From the NCBI GenBank assembly GCA_012032065.1, contig JAAURV010000021.1:1-19694 (forward strand): a DNA stretch of 19,694 nt, written 5' to 3'. Below, piece by piece: positions 8,062 to 15,329 of this stretch. The notes beneath the pieces are model-generated. The model saw only the letters and a program-made list of their open reading frames with translations. It searched no databases and was not told where the DNA came from. Origin of the DNA: Hyphomicrobiales bacterium. GTDB taxonomy: Bacteria; Pseudomonadota; Alphaproteobacteria; Rhizobiales; Aestuariivirgaceae. Each line of letters starts with the position of its first letter. Within the stretch, counting starts at the first letter, position 1. Made by a program: the position numbers and the translations under genes.

Positions 8062-9452
8062 CCGCCCAGCGTCAAACGCAGAACGCGATTTCCGCGGCGG
8101 ACGGCGATCCGCCAAAAGCCGCTGCCTGCCGACAACACCCGTTTCAAGGTTTCGACCGTATCGATGCCGACGCCGTTGACTTCGACGATCATATCGCCGC
8201 GGCGGAAGAAACGATTGGCGGGTGGAGCGGTCGCGGCCATGGAGACCACGCCATTCGCGGCCTGTCTCAGTCCAAGTTCCTCCGCCACCGCCGGAGACAG
8301 GTTCGCCACCGTCAAGCCAGCGAGCGGATTTTCGCCTTCAAGCAGCGTTTCCTCACGATCGATGGTTTCGGGAGCGCCGACCATGCGCACGCTCGTTTCA
8401 TGCTCGACACCCGCACGGCGATACTCGACGATGACATCTTGGCCAATTGTCGCCGTGGCCGCGCGGTAACCCAGTTCGCGCGCACTTTCCACGGGCTTGC
8501 CATCGAAAGCCAAAATGACATCGCCCCGGCGGATGCCCGCACGCAACATCGGGCTATCGGGATTGAGACCCGCGACGAGCGCTCCCTCGGGCCGGGCAAG
8601 ACCCAGGCTTTCGGCAAGATCGGCCGTCACGTCCTGCAAGTCCGCGCCAAGCCAGGGACGCTTCACCGTATTCCCCGTTTCCGCCGACTGAATGACCGTC
8701 TTCACCATGTTCACGGGAATGGCGAAGCCAATCCCGATCGAGCCGCCGGAGCGCGAGAATATGGCGGTGTTGATGCCCACAAGAGAGCCGTTCATGGAAA
8801 CAAGTGCGCCGCCCGAGTTTCCCGGATTGATGGCGGCGTCGGTCTGGATGAAGAACTGATAGTCGGATACGCCAACCTGGGTCCGCGCCAACGCGGAGAC
8901 GATGCCGCTGGTGACGGTCTGGCCCACGCCGAAGGGATTTCCGATCGCCAACACCAAATCGCCAACTTCGAGCGAGTCGCTGTCGCCCAAGGTTACCGTT
9001 GGAAGGTCCTCGTCCCCCGCATCGATCCTGAGCACGGCGAGGTCGGTTCGCGGGTCGGTCAATAGCAACTCTGCTTCGAACTCGCGCTTGTCGGCCAGCA
9101 CCACACGAATGTCGGTACCGCCTTGAACGACATGGTTGTTGGTGACGATCAGGCCGCGCGAGTCGACGATGACGCCGGAGCCTAACGAGTTCTGCACTCT
9201 TTCCCTCGGCCTTCCGAAGGTGCCGTCGTCGCCGAAGAAGCGGCGGAAGAAGGGGTCCTGAAACAACTCTCTTCTGCCTTGCGATTGCACCATCCGCTTT
9301 GCATAGACATTGACAACGGCAGGTGCGGTCTGCCGCACGATCGGCGCGAAGGACAGCGTAATCTCCGCTTGCGACGACGGCGCCGCCGTCTCCGCCCAAG
9401 CAGGGTTCATCGGTAACACGAGCAGGGAAAGGAGGATCAAAGCGCGTTTCAT
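8058..9452 (-). CDS. Do/DegQ-type periplasmic serine endoprotease
   Basis: This HtrA-family quality-control protease of 464 residues acts in the periplasm. A Sec signal peptide occupies residues 1-20 (MKRALILLSLLVLPMNPAWA). The trypsin-like domain carries the full triad: His107 in NNHVV, Asp137 in RTDLAV and Ser213 in GNSGGAL. Two PDZ domains follow (about 260-350 and 375-464), the first with RPWLGADLQ and GIRRGDVILAF, the second ending at the C-terminus with GDMIVEVNG. Length and layout match DegQ/DegS-like alphaproteobacterial proteins that neighbour rarA. The start lies six bases after the Lrp-gene stop without a strong Shine-Dalgarno sequence, suggesting coupled translation. Whether it is the DegP, DegQ or another paralogue cannot be decided here. 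Confidence 0.94.
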   Translation of the reverse strand: MKRALILLSLLVLPMNPAWAETAAPSSQAEITLSFAPIVRQTAPAVVNVYAKRMVQSQGRRELFQDPFFRRFFGDDGTFGRPRERVQNSLGSGVIVDSRGLIVTNNHVVQGGTDIRVVLADKREFEAELLLTDPRTDLAVLRIDAGDEDLPTVTLGDSDSLEVGDLVLAIGNPFGVGQTVTSGIVSALARTQVGVSDYQFFIQTDAAINPGNSGGALVSMNGSLVGINTAIFSRSGGSIGIGFAIPVNMVKTVIQSAETGNTVKRPWLGADLQDVTADLAESLGLARPEGALVAGLNPDSPMLRAGIRRGDVILAFDGKPVESARELGYRAATATIGQDVIVEYRRAGVEHETSVRMVGAPETIDREETLLEGENPLAGLTVANLSPAVAEELGLRQAANGVVSMAATAPPANRFFRRGDMIVEVNGVGIDTVETLKRVLSAGSGFWRIAVRRGNRVLRLTLGG

Positions 9453-9458
9453 GTCAGT

Positions 9459-9893
9459 TCATCTGCGGTCGACCTTTGTCGACAAAATGACGGCGGTTTC
9501 GATTTCGTCGACGCCCGGCAACTGGCCGATCCTGTCGATCAGCTTGTCCATGTCTTCCGCCGTCGCCGTTTTCACTTGAGCCATCAGATCGAACTTACCG
9601 CTAACTGTGTGCAAGGTCTCCACCTGCGGCAGCCGTGCGACGCCTTGCGCCACATCGATTTGCCGGCGCGGTTCCACCGAAATCGTCACATAGGCGCTGA
9701 TCCCGCCCCGGTCCACCTCGCTTCCAAGCTTGAGCGAGTAACCGGCAATGACGCCGCTCTCCTCGAGCCGGCTTAGCCGGTCCTGAACCGTTGTGCGCGA
9801 CAAGTTGAGCTTCCGCGCCAGCGACGCCACCGGCTCCCGCGCATTCGCCCTCAGGAGCGCGATCAGCTTCTCGTCATTGCCGGTTGAACGCAT
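9459..9893 (-). CDS. Lrp/AsnC-family transcriptional regulator
   Basis: This is a 144-residue DNA-binding regulator of the feast/famine group. An N-terminal winged helix-turn-helix (about 5-50, recognition region LARKLNLSRTTVQDRL) is followed by a RAM/AsnC ligand-binding domain (about 65-140, with YVTISVEP, GKFDLMAQV and DMDKLIDRI). Such proteins form octamers and usually respond to an amino acid. It is divergent from the ornithine/lysine decarboxylase, with 126 bases between, and the shared region carries a repeated dyad motif, so control of the decarboxylase and of itself is likely. It is the first gene of a run with the protease and rarA, which probably makes those co-transcribed. The effector is unknown. 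Confidence 0.93.
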   Translation of the reverse strand: MRSTGNDEKLIALLRANAREPVASLARKLNLSRTTVQDRLSRLEESGVIAGYSLKLGSEVDRGGISAYVTISVEPRRQIDVAQGVARLPQVETLHTVSGKFDLMAQVKTATAEDMDKLIDRIGQLPGVDEIETAVILSTKVDRR

Positions 9894-9903
9894 TTCCGTC
9901 GTA

Positions 9904-9988
9904 TCGCAAGATTCGCCGTCATTATGATGCCCAATCCGTCATCTCGCAACATTTCGCAGGGTTTATTCACTCTCCCGCAACACTTAGG
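9904..9988. promoter_or_regulatory. Three copies of a CGCAA-centred dyad between the Lrp gene and the decarboxylase
   Basis: Related 13-14 base motifs occur at 9904-9916 (TCGCAAGATTCGC), 9944-9957 (TCGCAACATTTCGC) and 9975-9988 (CCGCAACACTTAGG). The middle copy fits the dyad CGnAAnnTTnCG exactly; the other two are partial. Start-to-start distances are 40 and 31 bases, near four and three helical turns, which is the arrangement expected for an Lrp octamer wrapping DNA. The repetition is seen; binding by the adjacent regulator is inferred. Confidence 0.45.
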
Positions 9989-10019
9989 TAGCACCCTCAA
10001 AGGGAAAAGGAGTCGGCCC

Positions 10020-11213
10020 ATGCCCCGCCATGCCATGAAGCTTGTTCCAAAAAGCGCCGCCGTGCCCAAGTATCGCGACGCTGCCGAGGTATCCGCGACG
10101 CTCTCCCCGCAAGAGCCCCTGTTCTGTTTCAGCGCCCCGCAGCTTGCCGCGCGGGCACGGCAGTTCATCGGCCATTTTCCCGGCGAAGTCAGCTACGCCG
10201 TCAAATGCAACCCGGAGGCGGCGGTTCTGAAGACCCTTTCGGACGCAGGCATCAAGATTTGGGACGTGGCTTCGGTCCACGAGATGGCTGCTGTCCGCGC
10301 GGTGACGCCGGCCGCAAAGTTTCATTACCACAACCCGGTCAAATCCCGCGCCGAGATCAAAGCGGCTTTTGAAAAGTATGGCTGCCGCCGCTTCGCCGTC
10401 GATTGCCGCGCGGAACTGGCCAAAGTAGTGGAAATCGTCGGCGATGCCCGCGTCGAAATCGCCGTACGATTTGTGCTCCCACGCGACCGCGCCTCCTCGG
10501 CGCATGATTTCTCGACCAAGTTCGGAGCACCCGAGCATGTGGCTGTCGAATTGCTGAAGACGGCGGCTGCCAGGGGTTATGCGCCCGTGCTCACCTTCCA
10601 TCCCGGCTCGCAGAGCCGCGATCCCAACGTCTACGCCCGCCATATCGAAGCGGCAGCACGGATCGCCAATGCCGCCGGTGTCAAGATCGCCAAACTCAAC
10701 GTCGGCGGCGGCTTCCCAGCCAACTATCTCCTAAGCAAGGCACCCGACCCTGCCGACTTTTTCAAAACCATTATTGAAGCCGTGAAGCGCGCCTTCGCGC
10801 CCGGCGAAGCGCCGGCTCTGGAGTGCGAACCAGGCCGTGGTCTTGCGGCACCCAGCATGTCGCTGCTCACGAGGGTGAAGCTCGTGTGCAGCGAAGGCGA
10901 CGACATTTTCATCAATGACGGTGTCTATGGCGGGCTGATGGAGTTCATGCAGGTGCCTGAGCTTATGCCGCCCTATCGCGTCATCCGTGATGGCAAGGTT
11001 CTGGAAGGCAAGACCAAGTCGTTCAAAGTGTTTGGCCCGACTTGCGATCCGCTCGATGTGCTGCCGCACCGGCTCGATCTTCCCGAAGACCTGCGGGACG
11101 AGGATTTCATCGAGTTCGGCATGCTCGGCGCTTACGGGCTGGCGACGACGACCCGTTTCAATGGCTATGGCAACCATGCGGTCATCCATGTCGAGCAGAC
11201 GCTGACCCTTTAA
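10020..11213 (+). CDS. Ornithine/lysine decarboxylase, alanine-racemase fold (type III PLP)
   Basis: This PLP enzyme of the ODC/DAPDC/ADC family, 397 residues, makes putrescine and/or cadaverine in the cytoplasm. Landmarks from the ATG at 10020: PLP-binding Lys62 in YAVKCN, HPGSQ (194-198), GGG of LNVGGGFP (229-231), phosphate-binding EPGR (270-273), active-site Cys342 in GPTCD and the closing GAYG motif (370-373). AGGAG at 10008-10012 sets this start; the frame is open to 9924 without family-like sequence. HPGSQ and GPTCDPLD fit the bacterial ornithine/lysine decarboxylase branch rather than diaminopimelate decarboxylase, but the split between the two substrates cannot be read reliably. It is divergent from the Lrp regulator, a plausible controller. 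The rnr start follows 31 bases downstream. Confidence 0.92.
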   Translation: MPRHAMKLVPKSAAVPKYRDAAEVSATLSPQEPLFCFSAPQLAARARQFIGHFPGEVSYAVKCNPEAAVLKTLSDAGIKIWDVASVHEMAAVRAVTPAAKFHYHNPVKSRAEIKAAFEKYGCRRFAVDCRAELAKVVEIVGDARVEIAVRFVLPRDRASSAHDFSTKFGAPEHVAVELLKTAAARGYAPVLTFHPGSQSRDPNVYARHIEAAARIANAAGVKIAKLNVGGGFPANYLLSKAPDPADFFKTIIEAVKRAFAPGEAPALECEPGRGLAAPSMSLLTRVKLVCSEGDDIFINDGVYGGLMEFMQVPELMPPYRVIRDGKVLEGKTKSFKVFGPTCDPLDVLPHRLDLPEDLRDEDFIEFGMLGAYGLATTTRFNGYGNHAVIHVEQTLTL

Positions 11214-11220
11214 CTCATGC

Positions 11221-11243
11221 GCGGCAGGCGTTATCTCTGCCGC
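11221..11243 (+). promoter_or_regulatory. Perfect 7-bp hairpin directly before the rnr start codon
   Basis: GCGGCAG, a nine-base loop and CTGCCGC form an exact stem that ends one base before the ATG of rnr and begins eight bases after the decarboxylase stop. There is no U-run on either strand, so it is not a standard terminator. It occupies the place where a ribosome-binding site should be, and no Shine-Dalgarno sequence is seen there. It could hold back rnr translation or protect the upstream 3' end. Confidence 0.4.
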
Positions 11244-11244
11244 A

Positions 11245-13468
11245 ATGCCCAAGCGCCGTCCGGCCAGCGTTCCTGGCGAAGCCAAAATCCTGGAGTTCAT
11301 CCGCAACTCGCCTTCGAAAGTAGGCAAGCGCGAGATCGCGCGCGCCTTTGGCGTCAAGGGAAGCGGGAAAATCGGCCTGAAAGCCATTCTGAAATCGCTC
11401 GAACGCGACGGCAAACTGGCGCGTGAAAAATCGCGGGTGCGAGAAGTGAATTCGATGCCGATGTCCGGCGCTGTGGAAATCGAGGGCATTGACGATGACG
11501 GCGAACTCTTTGGACGTCTGATCGAATGGGACGAAGCCATCGATGGACCCGCCAAGCCGTTGCTGATCGAACCTGCAAGACGCCAACCCGCGCCCGGCCC
11601 CGGCGACCGCGTCTTCTGCCGCATCGAGCCTTTTGTATCCGGGCGTTACCGCCATAGGGGCAGGATTGTCAGCGCCATTGCCGCCCATGCAAAGAAGCCA
11701 CTCGGCATCTTCCGCCGCAACCCCGATGGCCGCGGCGGGCGGGTGATCGAGATCGACAAGAAGGCGCGGCATGAAATCGCCATTCCACCCGCCGAGGAAA
11801 ATGGCGCGCAGGACGGCGATCTGGTCGAAGTCTCGGTTGATCGTGGCCGCCGGATCGGACTTCCCACGGGCCGGGTCATTCGCCGGCGCGGCAATTTCGG
11901 CGATCAGTGCAACATTTCGCTTATCGCAATCCTCAACCACGCCATTCCTTACGAGTTCCCGCGCGCCGTGCTCACGGAATCCGAGGGGCTGAAGCCTTTC
12001 AAAACCACGGGCCGCGCCGACCTGCGCAAAGTCCCGTTCGTCACCATCGATCCCGAAGACGCACGCGATCACGATGATGCGGTTTGGGCGGAGCCAGACG
12101 AGAAAGGTGGCATCGCCATCAGCGTGGCGATTGCGGATGTCGCCGCCTATGTGCACCCCCGAACCGCACTGGACCGCGAGGCGCGCATCCGCGGAAACTC
12201 GGTCTATTTCCCCGACCGCGTCGTGCCCATGCTGCCGGAGCGGATTTCCAACGATCTATGCTCGCTGGTGGAAGGCAAGGACCGCCCGGTCATCGTCTGC
12301 CACATGCATTTCGATGCGGACGGCCACAAGACCAAACACCGCTTCGAGCGTGGCGTGATGCGCTCCGCCGCCAAACTCTCCTATCAGGAGGCGCAAGCGG
12401 CCATCGATGGGCGCACCAATGCGAAGACCGCCGAACTGCTCGATCCGGTTTTGAAGCCGCTCTGGGAAGCCTACGGCATCCTCATGAAAGGACGCCGACG
12501 CCGCGAGCCGCTTGAACTCGATCTGCCCGAGCGCAAACTGGTTCTCGACGCCCATGGCCTCATCGAACGCGTGGTTTCGCCCGAGCGCCTCGATGCGCAC
12601 AAGCTGATCGAAGAGTTCATGATCCAGGCCAATGTCTCTGCCGCCGAGACCCTCAATACCAAGAATGCCACCCTGCTCTATCGCGTGCACGAGCCGCCCT
12701 CGCGGGAGAAGGCGCTTGGGTTGAACGTGTTCCTCAAAACCATCGATCTGGCGCTGCCACTGGGGCAGGCGTTGAAGCCCAAGCACTTCAATCATCTGCT
12801 GCGGCAGGTGAAAGACAAGGACTACGCGCAGCTCGTGAATGAAGTCGTGCTGCGCAGTCAGGCGCAAGCCGTCTACGCGCCCGATCAGCCTCAGCATTTC
12901 GGTTTGTCGCTCAAGCTCTACGCCCATTTCACTTCGCCCATCCGGCGTTATGCCGATCTGGTCGTACATCGCGCGCTGATCCGCTGGCTCGATCTTGGTT
13001 CCGATGGCCTCACCGACGAAGAGCGCGGGCGTATCCGCGAGACCGGCGAACTCGTTTCCGACGCCGAGCGCCGCGCCATGGCGGCGGAGCGCGAAACGGT
13101 GGACCGCCTCATTCGCCAGCCATTTGGCGACGAAGACGGGTGCGGAATTTCAGGGCCGCATCGCTGGAGTCGTGAGTGCGGGGCTCTTCATCAGACTCAA
13201 TGAAACGGGAGCCGATGGTTTCGTGCCGGTTTCCACGCTTGGTATTGAACGCTTCGGATATCACGAAGCCACGCACAGCCTGATCGGCTCCGAGACTGGA
13301 CGCACCTATCGATTGGGAGATACGGTCACCGTCAAACTTATCGAAGCAGCGCCAATTTCGGGCGGGCTGAAGTTCGAAATGATCTCGGGTGGAAAGCCGG
13401 GACGGCCAATCTCCGGACGCCGTTTCAGGCATTCAAGACCGCCGAAGCGCGGGAAAGGAAGATATTAG
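11245..13468 (+). CDS. rnr: Ribonuclease R (RNB-family exoribonuclease), frameshifted near 13114
   Basis: RNase R is a 3'-5' hydrolytic exoribonuclease that degrades structured RNA. The N-terminus is a winged helix (about 15-60), then cold-shock-like OB domains, then the RNB catalytic domain with TIDPEDARDHDDAV (about 267-280), whose Asp residues bind magnesium, and GNSVYFPDRVVPMLPERISN. The frame from 11245 would stop at 13203 with a nonsense tail after ERETVDR. The S1 domain (EFQGRIAGVVSAGLFIRL, TGADGFVPVSTLG) and a basic tail (RPPKRGKGRY) continue in the next frame to the TAG at 13466-13468. Removing one C near 13114 gives DRLIASHLATKTGAEFQGR and a 740-residue protein, normal for alphaproteobacteria. 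The stop overlaps the GTG of the next gene by one base. Confidence 0.93.
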
Positions 13469-13866
13469 TGCCAGCCGCCGTCGAAACCGCATCGAAGAGG
13501 TCTTGGAAACAAGCCATGTGGCGCGGGTTCATGTGCCGCTGCCCGAGTTGCGGCCATGGCCCCATGTTCCGTGCGTTCCTGAAAGTCAGCGACACCTGCC
13601 CGTCTTGCGGCGAGGAACTGCATCATCACCGCGCCGACGATGCCCCGCCCTATTTCACCATGATGATCGTGGGTCACATCATCGTGCCGGCCATATTGGT
13701 GGTCGAAAAGGTTTGGAGACCTGAACTCTGGATTCACGCCGCAATCTGGATTCCGGCAACGCTTGTTCTCTCGTTTGCGCTTATGCCAGCCGTGAAGGGC
13801 TCGATTGTTGGTCTGCAATGGGCGATGCGCATGCATGGCTTCGGCGATTCCCCCGCGGACGCATGA
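13468..13866 (+). CDS. DUF983 family membrane protein with paired CxxC motifs
   Basis: This is a 132-residue inner-membrane protein of unknown function. The N-terminal part holds two CPSC motifs (25-28 and 44-47) that look like a zinc ribbon, and two hydrophobic helices follow (about 63-80 and 88-106). The start is the GTG at 13468 inside TAGTG, sharing one base with the rnr stop, with AGGAAG about seven bases upstream. Its stop overlaps the NUDIX start as ATGA. The order rnr - DUF983 - NUDIX - rpmG is common in alphaproteobacteria, which supports co-expression but does not give a role. Confidence 0.9.
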   Translation: MPAAVETASKRSWKQAMWRGFMCRCPSCGHGPMFRAFLKVSDTCPSCGEELHHHRADDAPPYFTMMIVGHIIVPAILVVEKVWRPELWIHAAIWIPATLVLSFALMPAVKGSIVGLQWAMRMHGFGDSPADA

Positions 13867-14549
13867 CCTACTCTCACCCTGAACTTGAAGGCTCGCGGCA
13901 ACATGACCGCGTGCAGAAACCCGCCGACGCGGCAACCCTCATCCTCGTCCGCCGCGATGGCGGGAGTCCGCGGGTTTTGATGGGCCAGAGGCACCGAAGC
14001 CACGCCTTCATGCCTAACAAATACGTTTTTCCCGGCGGCCGTCTCGACGCCGCCGATTGCCGCGCTGCATTCGCAAGAGACTTGGAAGAAGCGACTCTTT
14101 CGAAACTCAGTCAGCGCATGCGCGGCCGGGCTTCGATCCGTAAAGCGCGTGGCCTCGCTCTAGCAGCGGTGAGAGAAACCTTCGAGGAAGCGGGCCTTCT
14201 GATTGGCCGAAGGACTCCGGAGGAGTTGCCTGACCTCTCCCAACTCATTTTCTTCATGCGCGCCATCACGCCACCAGGCCGCACGCGCCGTTTCGACTCG
14301 CGATTTTTCGTGGCGCCTGCCGAAGTGGTCGGCAATCTCGACCAACCGATCCGCAATGGCTCCGAAGAACTCGCCGAAATCCGTTGGGTAAGCCTCGATG
14401 AAGCCTTCGCCCTCGACCTGCCGCTCATCACCATAGACGTCCTGAAGCGCCTCAAGACCCACCTCGACGCCGGAAATCTGCCCTCCCCCGGCTGCCCGGT
14501 GTCGTTTCAATACCAGCAGGGCCGCACCTGGCGTGACGAGGTGCTTTGA
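13863..14549 (+). CDS. NUDIX hydrolase, NUDT8/NUDT19-like with split box
   Basis: This is a 228-residue pyrophosphohydrolase acting on a nucleoside-diphosphate-linked compound that cannot be named from sequence. The NUDIX core is recognisable: FPGGRLDAAD (about 56-65) and, after an insertion of roughly 40 residues, the metal-binding helix RETFEEAGLLI (104-114). The long insertion between the glycine part and the REUxEE part is typical of the NUDT8/NUDT19-like (CoA-related) group, so an acyl-CoA substrate is possible. The ATG at 13863 forms an ATGA overlap with the DUF983 stop and is preferred to the open frame upstream. The protein ends with GRTWRDEVL. Confidence 0.9.
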   Translation: MTYSHPELEGSRQHDRVQKPADAATLILVRRDGGSPRVLMGQRHRSHAFMPNKYVFPGGRLDAADCRAAFARDLEEATLSKLSQRMRGRASIRKARGLALAAVRETFEEAGLLIGRRTPEELPDLSQLIFFMRAITPPGRTRRFDSRFFVAPAEVVGNLDQPIRNGSEELAEIRWVSLDEAFALDLPLITIDVLKRLKTHLDAGNLPSPGCPVSFQYQQGRTWRDEVL

Positions 14550-14614
14550 GCCCCTTTCCTTGACTTTCCGCCCCCAATCGGGTCTATCGCCCACAAATCC
14601 ATTCGGAGACCATT

Positions 14615-14782
14615 ATGGCCAAGGGCAACGTCATCAAGATCAAGCTGGAGTCGACCGCCGACACCGGTTACTTCTACGTCACCAAGAAGAATTCCCGCAC
14701 CAAGACGGAAAAGCTGTCCTACAACAAGTATGACCCCGTTGCCCGCAAACACGTGGCGTTCAAGGAAACCAAGATCAAATAG
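14615..14782 (+). CDS. rpmG: 50S ribosomal protein L33
   Basis: This 55-residue ribosomal protein begins MAKGNVIKIKLESTADTGYF and continues with YVTKKNSRTKTEKL and the end KHVAFKETKIK, a full match to bacterial L33. It is the cysteine-free (C-minus) form, which does not bind zinc. GGAG at 14605-14608 precedes the ATG. It lies 65 bases after the NUDIX gene and is followed by a strong intrinsic terminator, so it closes the rnr-DUF983-NUDIX group or has its own promoter in that gap. Confidence 0.96.
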   Translation: MAKGNVIKIKLESTADTGYFYVTKKNSRTKTEKLSYNKYDPVARKHVAFKETKIK

Positions 14783-14808
14783 ATCGCCGTTTCAGCGAGG
14801 CTCTTCCG

Positions 14809-14834
14809 GGGCGCCGCAAGGCGCCCTTACTTTT
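14809..14834 (+). terminator. Intrinsic terminator after rpmG
   Basis: GGGCGCC (14809-14815), a GCAA tetraloop and GGCGCCC (14820-14826) form a perfect 7-bp GC stem, followed by TTACTTTT. The GNRA loop adds stability. It lies 26 bases after the rpmG stop and is placed to end the plus-strand transcript. Confidence 0.85.
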
Positions 14835-14845
14835 GGAGACAAAAC

Positions 14846-14963
14846 ATCCTCACCCTGAGGCGCCCGCGGAACGCGGGCCTCGAAGAGTCCCGGAAGCGAG
14901 GCACAGCGGCGCAACGGCCCGGGTCCTTCGAGGCTCGCTTCGCTCGCACCTCAGGACGAGGAT
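14846..14963. repeat. Imperfect palindromic intergenic repeat
   Basis: The left arm (14846 to about 14893, with CCTCACCCTGAGG and CCTCGAAG) and the right arm (about 14918 to 14963, with CCTTCGAGG and CCTCAGGACGAGG) are inverted copies of each other, and each arm holds its own inner inverted repeat such as CGCCCGCGGAACGCGGG. This pattern is a familiar dispersed intergenic element in Hyphomicrobiales-like genomes, comparable to REP/BIME elements. No coding sense is seen: the open frame across it has the low-complexity composition typical of translated repeats. Other copies in the genome are expected but not visible here. Confidence 0.75.
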
Positions 14964-14996
14964 AGATAGCGCGAGCGATCGAGGTGTGTGGATCCG

Positions 14997-15187
14997 ATGG
15001 CCCGTGAAATGGGCGCCGGCCCGGGGATTTGGAATCGAGGAGGCCACTCGGTACCGTCCCGGGCCGGCTAAGCCCCGTGTCTCAGGAGATGCGGCGGACC
15101 TGATCCGCGGGGCAACTTCGGCGCTGTTCTCGCGCCTCGTGATGGTGCTGGCGGGACGGTGTGGAGGTGCATTCCGCACCGCCCCGC
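14997..15187. other. Gene-free stretch rich in strong inverted repeats, possible structured RNA
   Basis: Within 14964-15329 no gene is recognised. Three stems stand out: GCCGGCCCGGG (15015-15025) with its exact complement 15058-15068; GCCCCG (15072-15077) with CGGGGC (15108-15113); and a near-perfect hairpin 15151-15187 (GCGGG, one mismatch, CGGTG, a G-U pair, GGA, seven-base loop). The known signatures of RNase P RNA, SRP RNA, tmRNA and the cobalamin element were looked for and not found. Strand is unknown. It could be a small RNA, a second repeat element, or chance in GC-rich DNA. Confidence 0.35.
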
Positions 15188-15255
15188 TTAGGATTGCCGG
15201 ACCCTTGGAGTATTATCCGGCGGTTTCGAATTCGACTAAAACTTTAATCGATCCC

Positions 15256-15273
15256 ACGCCGGTTTTCCAGCGT
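15256..15273. other. Short hairpin in the AT-richer gap beside scpB
   Basis: ACGCCGG, TTTT and CCAGCGT form a 7-bp stem with one G-U type pair, 57 bases beyond the scpB stop. It could help end the minus-strand scpB transcript, but no U-run follows directly (TTTT appears only about 15 bases on). The GGTAAAC heptamer also occurs twice nearby, at 15281 and 15321, exactly 40 bases apart, without a known meaning. Confidence 0.25.
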
Positions 15274-15329
15274 AAGTCATGGTAAACACTTGCTTAATAG
15301 AATTCAGTGTGAAGGATTAAGGTAAACGC

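Noticed and set aside
10731..12156. Two long minus-strand frames (297 and 313 codons)
   Set aside because: Both are antisense to the decarboxylase and rnr and show no recognisable motif or ribosome-binding site.
14997..15071. 24-residue open frame starting MAREMGAGPG
   Set aside because: The start has no clear Shine-Dalgarno sequence and the frame overlaps the 11-bp stem; its codons look like a by-product of the inverted repeat.
15200..15250. tRNA-like or tmRNA-like TTCGAAT sequence
   Set aside because: The GTTTCGAATTC stretch has no matching acceptor, D or anticodon arms around it and no tag-encoding segment nearby.
14833..15285. 150-codon plus-strand frame over the intergenic region
   Set aside because: Its first third is a translated palindromic repeat and the rest has no domain, no suitable ribosome-binding site and strong inverted repeats, so it is not called a gene.
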